This document shows positions 51,124 to 57,122 of a stretch of 57,122 nucleotides of DNA, in pieces. This DNA comes from Bacteroidia bacterium. GTDB taxonomy: Bacteria; Bacteroidota; Bacteroidia; Flavobacteriales_D; Crocinitomicaceae. Location: NCBI GenBank assembly GCA_030427935.1, contig JAUICI010000008.1, forward strand, positions 1-57,122, in the 5' to 3' direction. A model generated the notes under the pieces. That model did not search any database. It saw nothing but the letters and a program-made list of their open reading frames with translations, and was not told where the DNA came from. Within the stretch, counting starts at the first letter, position 1. Each line of letters begins with the position of its first letter. A program made the translations under genes and the position numbers.

Positions 51124-51279
51124 TTAATTTTTCTTGTTTGGGATGGAGGCCCCAACCCCAGCTCCAATTGCGATTCCCAAGCTAATCCATAAGGCCAGAT
51201 TATTTGTTAAAACACCAACAGAAGTTCCAATTGCACTTCCTACTGCAATGCCGATAGCAATCTTTTTTTCATTCCTCAT
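51124..51279 (-). CDS. 51-residue glycine-zipper membrane protein
   Basis: ATG 51279 to TAA 51124-51126 gives MRNEKKIAIGIAVGSAIG..., continuing through LALWISLGIAIGAGVGAS to a Lys/Asn tail. The two hydrophobic segments with GxxxG spacing are typical of glycine-zipper peptides in Bacteroidota. The start lies 2 bp after the stop of the quinone-oxidoreductase-like gene, which supports co-translation. Probably an inner-membrane protein; role unknown. A short size alone would be weak evidence, but composition and position make it a likely real gene. Confidence 0.75.
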   Translation of the reverse strand: MRNEKKIAIGIAVGSAIGTSVGVLTNNLALWISLGIAIGAGVGASIPNKKN

Positions 51280-51281
51280 GT

Positions 51282-52256
51282 TTAAGCGATTTTGATGATT
51301 ACATTGCCTCTTTTGTGACCCAAGTCCACGTATTTGTGAGCTTCCTGCATTTCTTCAAGTGTGTAAACACGATCAATTACAGTTCTTATTTTTGCTGTTT
51401 CCAATAGGTTTATAATCTTGATCATATCTCTAATTCTGAGTTCTTTCTTTCGTAAACCAGTTGCAGAGAATCTTAATTTTTTCTTTGAAAAAGGGTTAAC
51501 AAAAAGCATTGTCATCAGCACATTTAATTTTAGTACTGGTGTTAAGAAAAGACCATTTCTTTTCAGGTGTTTTCTGGAATTACAGTAAGACAATTTTCCA
51601 ACGGTATCAAAAATGACGTCGAATTGATCAGTGGAATTTTCCAGTTCATTTTTAGTGTAATCTAGAACCTGATCTGCACCCAACTTGCTGACTAATTCAG
51701 CATTTTTTCCGCTGCAAACAGCCGTTACTTCAGCACCAAACTCTTTTGCTAGTTGAATGGCTGCGGTTCCAATACTTCCAGAAGCTCCATTAATGAGTAC
51801 CTTATCTCCAGGTTTAATTTTTACTTGATCCGTGAAGAAAGCCAAAGCTGTGCATCCTCCATCTAAGATTCCCGTAGCTTCTTCTGCAGATATGTTTTCT
51901 GGTCGGTGAACGATCATGTCGTCTTGTGGAATGCAAATATATTCGGCGTAGGCCCCACATTTTAAATCAGTAGCGGCAATGATCTTATCTCCGATACTGA
52001 AACGATTTACGTCCTGACCAACCGCTTCTACAATTCCAGCAAGATCGGTTCCAGGTGTTTTCACTTTTGGCCTTCTTAGTCCAGTAAATAAACGACCAAA
52101 ATAAGGGGTTCCTGTCCGCATCATCGTTGCGGCCGCAGTTATGGATGTTGCTTCAATTTTGATTAATACTTCGTTTGATTTTGGTGTTGGTTTTTCAACG
52201 TTTTCTAGTTTTAAAACTTCCGGGCCTCCATAGGCATTTACAATAATTGATCTCAT
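51282..52256 (-). CDS. NAD(P)-dependent alcohol dehydrogenase / quinone oxidoreductase (zinc-independent MDR)
   Basis: A 324-residue cytoplasmic enzyme of the medium-chain dehydrogenase/reductase superfamily. The N-terminal GroES-like part is VNAYGGPEVLKLENVEKPTPKSNEVLIKIEAT. The nucleotide-binding Rossmann motif is VLINGASGSIGTAAIQLAK near residues 154-172, with DYTKN downstream. The catalytic-zinc Cys/His pair of alcohol dehydrogenases is absent, so it belongs to the quinone oxidoreductase/enoyl reductase group. The substrate is not predictable. The gene is followed at 2 bp by the glycine-zipper peptide and preceded by a -7 box, divergent from nothing on this side. Confidence 0.9.
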   Translation of the reverse strand: MRSIIVNAYGGPEVLKLENVEKPTPKSNEVLIKIEATSITAAATMMRTGTPYFGRLFTGLRRPKVKTPGTDLAGIVEAVGQDVNRFSIGDKIIAATDLKCGAYAEYICIPQDDMIVHRPENISAEEATGILDGGCTALAFFTDQVKIKPGDKVLINGASGSIGTAAIQLAKEFGAEVTAVCSGKNAELVSKLGADQVLDYTKNELENSTDQFDVIFDTVGKLSYCNSRKHLKRNGLFLTPVLKLNVLMTMLFVNPFSKKKLRFSATGLRKKELRIRDMIKIINLLETAKIRTVIDRVYTLEEMQEAHKYVDLGHKRGNVIIKIA

Positions 52257-52281
52257 ACGATTTGTTTTTGTTATCTGAGAC

Positions 52282-52289
52282 CAAAATTA
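52282..52289 (-). promoter_or_regulatory. -7 promoter element of the oxidoreductase gene
   Basis: Minus strand TAATTTTG (TAnnTTTG) lies 26 bp before ATG 52256, in the gap between the oxidoreductase and the regulator gene whose stop is at 52379. No good -33 is visible. Confidence 0.45.
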
Positions 52290-52378
52290 GGGTAAGTGGA
52301 TTGTTAAAACGTTCGGAATCAAAATGATGAGGTTCTGAATTATAAATCCGAACCTTTTTCAATAGAGATCGGATAAAA

Positions 52379-54169
52379 CTAAGCTTGTTGGGATTGAATC
52401 CAGTCTTTCGGAGACTGCCCTGTACTCTTTTTAAAATAGGTATTGAAGACGGTTTTGGAATTGAAACCACTTTCATAAGCCAAACCTAAAATGCTAAATT
52501 GAGAACTATCTGGTTGCAGTGCCAGCTTTTTGAAATGCGCAATTCGGTAATTATTGATGAACTGATTGAAATTTTGCTCGTGCATATCGTTAATCAACCA
52601 AGAGAGTTTGTTGGGGTGAATATCGATTTGCTCTGCTAAAGATCTTAGTGTAAGTCCCGAATCCAAGAAAGCCTTGTTTTCTTCAACATGGGAAACCAAT
52701 TTTTCTTTGTATGCTTTAGCTGATGATTCGTCTAAAAGAGCTTTTTTACTTGAATTGGATGTGACCGCAGCAGTCGTTTTGTAAATCTGATCATGCAATT
52801 TTTGGTACCGTTCATCTTCTTTCAAAGACTCCACTATCGGATCTGGAAAACGCAGCATTAATAAAGAAGCTTTGTTCTGAATCCCTTTCTCGACCCATTC
52901 AAATGCCTTGTCAAATTCTCCGTTAACCGCATACATCATGAATACATAAGAATCAAAGGTGAATCCATCAGGATTTCCAGCTTTTTCTAAAAGGATATCC
53001 ATGTACTTGGAAATATTCTCCTGATCCTTTTTGTATGCGTGAACCAATGCAATGGCGCCGGTTTTTTCTGCTTCTACATATTTAGATTCGAAGGCATCAA
53101 AATAGTGAATCACTTCATCGTATTCGCCCATTTTTAGCAGACAAAGGGACATGACTGAATGTGCTGGGATATTTCCTGGGTTGACCTCAATGCAGTTTTT
53201 TAATTGTTCCGATGCGGCTGAATAATTTCCCGTCATATAATCAAAATAGGCCTTAAAAAATAAGGTCTCCTGATTATGGGGGTCGAGACCAAGAGCGATA
53301 TCCAAATGTTTTTTTGCTTTGTCAATTTTACCTGAAAGCACATAAAGAAAGGACATGAACTGTTGGGCTTCAGCATAATTGGGTTTTTGCTGAATGGCTT
53401 TATTTCCATACTCTAAGGCTTTTGAATAATTGACTTCAGTAAAAAAGGCACTATGACCTTTTTGGTAAAAAGCCTCGTGATTATTAGGATCAATTTCAAG
53501 TGTTTTTTCAATCAGGCCATTGCATTTCGTCCAAGCTTCTTCGAATGGCATCGTGCCTGTCATTCCCATGAAACTGTAGACATCCCCTAGGCCAATTATG
53601 GATTGTACAAGAGAAGGGTCCAAATCCAAACTCTTTTTGTAATACTCCTCGGCTAATTGAATATCCTTAAAGCTCCATTTATTCTTATGAAATCTTGCTT
53701 TAAGCGCGTATTCGTAAGCGTTGATGTTTTCTGTTTGGGGTTTTACCAGATGTTCTTCCAACTCTAGGTGTCCGGAACTTTCTCTTATTTTGTCTGCAAT
53801 CAATATGCTGATTTCATCTTGGACTTCAAAAATGTCATTCAATTCTCGATCCCAAGTTTCAGAGAAGAAATGAAAATCATCCTTTGCTTCAATTAGCTGT
53901 GCTGTGATGCGCACTTTGTTTCCTCCAAATCGTATGCTTCCTTCTAAGATTAAAGATACCTTTAGCTCTTCGCCAATTTCGGGGATAGGAATATTCTTTC
54001 CTTTATAGAAGAAAGAAGAGGTTCTTGAAGTCACTTTGAGTCCTTGAACTCGAGTAAGTGCGTTTATGATTTCTTCCGTAATTCCATCTGCAAAGTATTC
54101 GCTTTCCATTCGATCGCTCATGTTTTCGAATGGGAGGACTGCTATGGATTTTGTTGTGGGTGAATTCAT
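52379..54169 (-). CDS. cytoplasmic regulator: TolB-like domain, TPRs and C-terminal AraC HTH
   Basis: A 596-residue protein with no signal peptide. Residues ~5-130 form the TolB/FlgO-like amino-terminal domain found in CadC-like and adenylate-cyclase-associated regulators (IAVLPFENMSDRMESEYFADGITEEIINALTRV, ILEGSIRFGGNKVRITAQLI). TPRs follow from about 150 to 440 (PNYAEAQQFMSFLYVLSGKIDKAKKHL). The C-terminal ~100 residues are an AraC-type double HTH (LTLRSLAEQIDIHPNKLSWLI, then FSILGLAYESGFNSKTVFNTYF and KKSTGQSPKDWI). The usual place of the DNA-binding domain in this class is N-terminal; here it is at the end. It probably controls the adjacent oxidoreductase gene. Confidence 0.88.
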   Translation of the reverse strand: MNSPTTKSIAVLPFENMSDRMESEYFADGITEEIINALTRVQGLKVTSRTSSFFYKGKNIPIPEIGEELKVSLILEGSIRFGGNKVRITAQLIEAKDDFHFFSETWDRELNDIFEVQDEISILIADKIRESSGHLELEEHLVKPQTENINAYEYALKARFHKNKWSFKDIQLAEEYYKKSLDLDPSLVQSIIGLGDVYSFMGMTGTMPFEEAWTKCNGLIEKTLEIDPNNHEAFYQKGHSAFFTEVNYSKALEYGNKAIQQKPNYAEAQQFMSFLYVLSGKIDKAKKHLDIALGLDPHNQETLFFKAYFDYMTGNYSAASEQLKNCIEVNPGNIPAHSVMSLCLLKMGEYDEVIHYFDAFESKYVEAEKTGAIALVHAYKKDQENISKYMDILLEKAGNPDGFTFDSYVFMMYAVNGEFDKAFEWVEKGIQNKASLLMLRFPDPIVESLKEDERYQKLHDQIYKTTAAVTSNSSKKALLDESSAKAYKEKLVSHVEENKAFLDSGLTLRSLAEQIDIHPNKLSWLINDMHEQNFNQFINNYRIAHFKKLALQPDSSQFSILGLAYESGFNSKTVFNTYFKKSTGQSPKDWIQSQQA

Positions 54170-54246
54170 TGTTTTGACCTGTTAAAGATAGCAATCATTT
54201 GCATGAGGAATTATGTTTATTCATTAACCACGAATAAAAATTCGGC

Positions 54247-54254
54247 TACTTTTG
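54247..54254 (+). promoter_or_regulatory. -7 promoter element of the esterase-TPR gene
   Basis: TACTTTTG matches TAnnTTTG, 27 bp before ATG 54282 on the plus strand. The 112-bp intergenic region to the divergent regulator gene (54169) holds no other recognised element. Confidence 0.5.
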
Positions 54255-54281
54255 TAATTATAATTTGATTAAATAAACCAA

Positions 54282-55514
54282 ATGAGAAATTTGCTACTCT
54301 TCTTTTTAGTTCTTATTCAAGTCAATCTATTTGCCCAAAATAAGGACATTGTTATCGGTCAAATAGATTCAATACAATCCGAGATTCTGGGAGAAAGTCG
54401 AAAATTATGGATTCATGTACCTCAAGGAGCAGACAAAGAGATCTTTACACCAGAAAGGTACCCTGTAGTGTTTTTACTAGATGGTGATGCATTTTTTAGC
54501 TCAATGCAAGGTTTGATTCAGCAGTTGAGTTTCGTAAATGGAAATACACTATGCCCTAAGATGATTATTGTAGGTATTCCAAATACAAATCGATGGAGAG
54601 ATTTATCCCCTTCGAGGCCGAGTTTGGGAGATGATCCTTTTATGAATGCAGAGATGATTGCACAAACGGGTGGTGGAGAAAATTTCATTGCCTTTATTGA
54701 AAAAGAACTGATTCCTTATATTGACTCAAAGTATCCTACGGAACCCTATAAAATGCTAGTGGGTCATTCATTGGGTGGACTAATGGCCGTGCATACTTTC
54801 TTCCATAAACCTGAACTTTTTAATGCTTATGTAGCAATTGATCCATCCATGTCTTGGAACAAGAAAAAGTTGTTATTGGAGATCAAAAAGAAAAAACTTG
54901 GTAAGAAATATGAGAATCGGTCTTTATATCTTGGAATTGCCAATTCTGATACTGAAGAAAAAGATAGTTTGACCATTCGAAATGATCAAACTCCTTGGAC
55001 TGAGCATACCCGGTCGATTTTTGAATTCCACGATATTATGAAATCACAAAGAGATAAACTAAACTACAGGGCAAAGTTCTATCCAGCTGATGACCATCAA
55101 TCCATTCCTTTTAATGCGCAGTATGATGCATTTAGGTATATATTTAGATCACATAAATTTAAGCTAACTGCTGTAGACTACATGTTTCCGAATTCCAATA
55201 TTGCAGAGAAATTAGAAACTCATTATCAAGAATTAAGTTCATTTTTTGGATACGAAAAGAAGCCAGGTGAAGACTATTTAAATTCCATGGCCTATCAATT
55301 TATGAACATGAAACAATATCCGAAGGCAGAACAACTCTTTTTGCTAAATATAAAATTCTACCCAAAAAGTTTTAATGTTTATGACTCTATTGGAGATCTA
55401 TATGAATTGAAAGGAGAAAGAGAAAAAGCAATTGAGAACTACAAAAAAGCGATTAAACTCAATCCAAAATCTGCTTATACAAAAGAGAAATTGGAAGAAT
55501 TAGAGAACCAATAG
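54282..55514 (+). CDS. exported alpha/beta hydrolase (esterase D/Fes-like) with C-terminal TPRs
   Basis: A 410-residue protein with signal peptide MRNLLLFFLVLIQVNLFAQ. Residues ~30-280 form the PF00756-type esterase fold. Nucleophile Ser163 lies in VGHSLGGLMAVHTF, preceded by YPVVFLLDGDAFF for the first strand; DHQSIP near the end gives His, and Asp lies in the preceding loops. The family includes siderophore esterases and mycolyltransferases. Two C-terminal TPR-like repeats (MNMKQYPKAEQLFLLNIKFY, YELKGEREKAIENYKKAIKL) are seen, the same combination as in the serine hydrolase at 48726. It is divergent from the TolB-TPR-AraC regulator, which may control it. Confidence 0.9.
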   Translation: MRNLLLFFLVLIQVNLFAQNKDIVIGQIDSIQSEILGESRKLWIHVPQGADKEIFTPERYPVVFLLDGDAFFSSMQGLIQQLSFVNGNTLCPKMIIVGIPNTNRWRDLSPSRPSLGDDPFMNAEMIAQTGGGENFIAFIEKELIPYIDSKYPTEPYKMLVGHSLGGLMAVHTFFHKPELFNAYVAIDPSMSWNKKKLLLEIKKKKLGKKYENRSLYLGIANSDTEEKDSLTIRNDQTPWTEHTRSIFEFHDIMKSQRDKLNYRAKFYPADDHQSIPFNAQYDAFRYIFRSHKFKLTAVDYMFPNSNIAEKLETHYQELSSFFGYEKKPGEDYLNSMAYQFMNMKQYPKAEQLFLLNIKFYPKSFNVYDSIGDLYELKGEREKAIENYKKAIKLNPKSAYTKEKLEELENQ

Positions 55515-55525
55515 ACTTCTATTTC

Positions 55526-55568
55526 AAAAAGCATCATATCCTCCAAACAACTATCGAGAGGTGCTTTC
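55526..55568. repeat. hairpin element, copy 2 of a dispersed repeat
   Basis: AAAGCA (55528-55533) pairs with TGCTTT (55562-55567), and CCTC (55540-55543) pairs with GAGG (55558-55561). The order of bases follows 50651-50697 closely (AAAAAGCATC, CCTCCA and AACTATCG blocks in common). It lies just after the esterase gene and can serve as its terminator. Confidence 0.55.
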
Positions 55569-55589
55569 TAATTTTATATTTCCATACAA

Positions 55590-55820
55590 CTAAGCCTCTA
55601 CGATCTCTATTATCAGCTCGTCATCTGTTTTGGTCACTTTAGTCAAACCATGCTTAGCAAGACCTTTTACTCCTTTATCCCATTGCTTATTTGATAAACC
55701 AGCTTGCTCCTTCAAAACATTCAAATCCATCGATTTTTCCTTCTCTAGAATATCAAAAATCAACTTTTCGTTTTCTGTTAATTCTGGTCCTTTCGGTGCA
55801 TCCCACTTCTCTGGTTTCAT
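55590..55820 (-). CDS. small winged-helix-like protein, unknown
   Basis: A 76-residue cytoplasmic protein. From residue 15 the pattern LTENEKLIFDILEKEKSMDLNVLKEQAGLSNKQWDKGVKGLAKHGLTKVTKTDDELIIEI fits three helices followed by two strands, the layout of a winged helix-turn-helix. It has no other domain, so it may be a small DNA-binding protein or a partner of one. It is isolated, convergent with the esterase gene, and lies just left of the acquired-DNA junction. Family not recognised. Confidence 0.6.
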   Translation of the reverse strand: MKPEKWDAPKGPELTENEKLIFDILEKEKSMDLNVLKEQAGLSNKQWDKGVKGLAKHGLTKVTKTDDELIIEIVEA

Positions 55821-56038
55821 TTGCGGGAAGAAAAATTCACAATAACCTTAAATACTTATAAATAAAGAGTTTAGGGGTTTTTATAGGGTGCATTAAAATT
55901 AATAATAACAGAATAGTAACAAACTTATTATAGATTTTCACTTTAAAAGCACTTGTATAAGATTTAATACAAGTCATATTTCAAAGTAATTAACTATAAC
56001 TTAACTTTATCCCTTAACTGGTAAACATTAATCTGACA
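55821..56038. other. AT-rich gene-free stretch with an 8-bp inverted repeat
   Basis: About 220 bp of very AT-rich sequence separates the small winged-helix gene from a truncated recombinase. It contains ACTTGTAT (55951-55958) and ATACAAGT (55967-55974) around an 8-bp centre (AAGATTTA). Apart from that I see no gene, promoter or repeat. Confidence 0.5.
55951..55974. repeat. perfect 8-bp inverted repeat with 8-bp centre, possible recombinase site
   Basis: ACTTGTAT-AAGATTTA-ATACAAGT. Arms separated by 6-8 bp are the layout of tyrosine recombinase core sites, and a truncated tyrosine recombinase lies 65 bp to the right. It could equally be an operator or a terminator hairpin, since no T-run follows the second arm. 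Confidence 0.35.
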
Positions 56039-56224
56039 TTATACACCCACGATGTCATCCCATTTTAAATTAAGTAAGTCGGATGCTCTTAATCCGAGGT
56101 ATGAACCAATACAAATCAATAGATAATCTTGCCACTTCTTGTCTTTTTTAAGTTGGGTTAAAAGACCCAACATGACATTCCAATCTAGCCCAGAACAGGC
56201 AGTTTTACTTCCTCTAACGCTCAT
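56039..56224 (-). pseudogene. truncated tyrosine recombinase/integrase
   Basis: A 61-residue frame. LLTQLKKDKKWQDYLLICIGSYLGLRASDLLNLKWDDI is the beginning of the catalytic domain of a Bacteroidota tyrosine recombinase; Arg in GLRASDLL is the first catalytic residue. The frame stops at 56039 soon after WDDI, so the HxxR box, second Arg and Tyr are missing. No continuation is seen in other frames of the following ~200 bp. It is therefore a remnant that cannot be an active enzyme, and it marks a likely former integration of mobile DNA next to the metal-efflux genes. Confidence 0.75.
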
Positions 56225-56319
56225 GTGTGTTTATGTTAAAGTAATAAAAACCGTGATCCCTTGTTTCGCTTTTAAATGACTGTATATAAGGTTTTTAAAA
56301 GTTAATGAAATATTTTTTG

Positions 56320-56347
56320 TAACTTTGCGTTACACTATGAGTGTGAA
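56320..56347 (+). promoter_or_regulatory. promoter and possible operator of the metal-efflux locus
   Basis: TAACTTTG (56320-56327) is a -7 box 20 bp before ATG 56348. Just downstream, an imperfect palindrome around ATG (TTACACT at 56330-56336, AGTGTGAA at 56340-56347) covers the likely start site and could bind a regulator. No -33 is evident at standard spacing. Confidence 0.5.
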
Positions 56348-56830
56348 ATGAAAATTAGATTCGGACATAGAATAACAGCTGCTCTTCTAGCGGTTTTAAT
56401 GTTAAGCTCTTCTTTTGGCTTGTCTATGGACGTTCACTTTTGTGGAGGGGAGATTAAAAGCTTCAGTTTTTTTGGACAAGCTGAAAAATGCAAAATGTCT
56501 GAAGCAATAATAGAGAAAAAGTCGGCAAAGAACGCCTGTTGTCAGTCTCTAGAGAGTACTAAAATTCAAGAAACTAGGAAATGTAATCATAGCTCTAAGG
56601 TAAAAGGCAATTGCTGTCATAATGAAACTTTTAGTATTGATGTTTCTGATTCTTATGAAGGAGATCAGTTCACTTTGAACTTAAATCATTCTTTAGTTTT
56701 TACTTCTCATAGTTTTAATACTCAATTCACTTTCTCTGATTTCAAAAGTGAATTAGATTACTTCCATTATTATCACCCCCCTCCTTTGGATCAGGACGTT
56801 CAGGTTCTGTTTCAAGTCTTTAGAATTTGA
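56348..56830 (+). CDS. HYC_CC_PP family exported protein, metal-efflux associated
   Basis: A 160-residue protein with an N-terminal hydrophobic signal (residues ~8-25). The family signature is in order: a His-x-Cys near residue 31 (DVHFCGG), CC pairs near residues 59 and 84 (NACCQS, GNCCHN) and a C-terminal YHPPPL. Such proteins accompany CusA/CzcA-type efflux genes in Bacteroidota, and here the RND pump gene starts 72 bp downstream. The Cys and His residues suggest binding of a soft metal in the periplasm. Metal identity is not shown by the sequence. Confidence 0.85.
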   Translation: MKIRFGHRITAALLAVLMLSSSFGLSMDVHFCGGEIKSFSFFGQAEKCKMSEAIIEKKSAKNACCQSLESTKIQETRKCNHSSKVKGNCCHNETFSIDVSDSYEGDQFTLNLNHSLVFTSHSFNTQFTFSDFKSELDYFHYYHPPPLDQDVQVLFQVFRI

Positions 56831-56902
56831 TTTTATTTTTTGATAACGCTCAGCATCTTGTAGATGTTTGGGCTTTTTGTGTTTGTCAAAAAAAATAAAG
56901 TC

Positions 56903-57122
56903 ATGTTAAATAATATCATAAAATTTTTCCTTGACAATAAATTAGTAGCATGGATATTGCTAGGTTTATTTGTCATTTGGGGTTTAGTTACAGCTCCTTT
57001 TAATTTCGATTCTGATTGGTTGCCCAGAGATCCTGTTTCTGTGGACGCAATTCCTGATATAGGTGAAAATCAGCAAATAGTTTTCACTCAATGGATGGGG
57101 CGATCTCCACAAGATGTAGAAG
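56903..57122 (+). CDS. efflux RND transporter permease, CusA/CzcA family (N-terminal part, truncated by window end)
   Basis: The frame opens at ATG 56903 and runs off the right edge after 73 codons. MLNNIIKFFLDNKLVAWILL... gives the first membrane helix, and VDAIPDIGENQQIVFTQWMG with RSPQDVE is the characteristic start of the first periplasmic domain in heavy-metal RND permeases (HME family). These export Cu(I), Ag(I) or Co/Zn/Cd together with an adaptor and an outer-membrane channel. It is preceded by the HYC_CC_PP gene in one transcript. Which metal is pumped cannot be decided from the fragment. Confidence 0.92.
   Translation, partial: MLNNIIKFFLDNKLVAWILLGLFVIWGLVTAPFNFDSDWLPRDPVSVDAIPDIGENQQIVFTQWMGRSPQDVE

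Overview
The window looks like a chromosomal segment of a member of the Bacteroidota, most likely the Flavobacteriales or a close relative. The evidence is low GC content, promoters of the TAnnTTTG type, exported proteins with type IX secretion (T9SS) C-terminal domains, and lineage-typical families: DUF4175, head-GIN/DUF2807, DUF6249, HYC_CC_PP and the short family often mislabelled 'glyoxalase'. Shine-Dalgarno sequences are rare. No rRNA, tRNA or CRISPR array was seen.

Region by region. 81-7042 (+) is a housekeeping operon: DUF4175 coiled-coil membrane protein, RsbW-like ATPase, ybeY, mnmG and a methyltransferase. Two 16-bp parS-type palindromes flank mnmG (4261-4276 and 6150-6165), and the second overlaps the methyltransferase start codon. 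7146-19112 (mostly -) carries surface and export functions: a 1320-residue T9SS-type protein, an M28 peptidase, a TonB-receptor-like barrel, a small lipoprotein and a 1049-residue T9SS protein with a phytase-like domain. A YkgJ-type cysteine-cluster gene lies on + among them. 19362-21283 (+) is an ECF sigma factor operon with a putative membrane anti-sigma protein.

21284-28014 (-) is the most unusual part. It appears to be a six-gene operon containing a nucleotidyltransferase-like protein, a TIGR04222-type membrane protein ending in nine regularly spaced cysteines, a DUF692/MNIO oxidative enzyme, a small helical partner overlapping it by 4 bp, a secreted WD40-caspase protein and a small exported protein. 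I read it as a candidate modification system in which the MNIO enzyme acts on the Cys tail of a membrane protein.

28177-30414 (+) has two small unknowns and a von Willebrand A lipoprotein. 30481-39116 (-) holds two head-GIN lipoproteins, a TPR-CHAT protease, two AraC regulators and a PDZ-alpha/beta hydrolase. 39233-48602 (-) is an operon of a second TPR-CHAT protease, a VTT membrane protein, a propeller protein and a WG-repeat protein. 48726-54169 (-) has a class-C-type serine hydrolase, small proteins, a quinone-oxidoreductase-like enzyme and a TolB-TPR-AraC regulator. 54282-55514 (+) is an esterase with TPRs.

The right end looks like a junction of acquired DNA. It has a truncated tyrosine recombinase, an inverted repeat, and then a metal-efflux locus (HYC_CC_PP protein and the start of a CusA/CzcA RND pump) that runs out of the window.

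Three caspase-fold proteases, each with an N-terminal signal peptide and both catalytic residues, lie within 27 kb. Coordinates of several genes were moved from the longest open frame to an internal ATG that begins a signal peptide.
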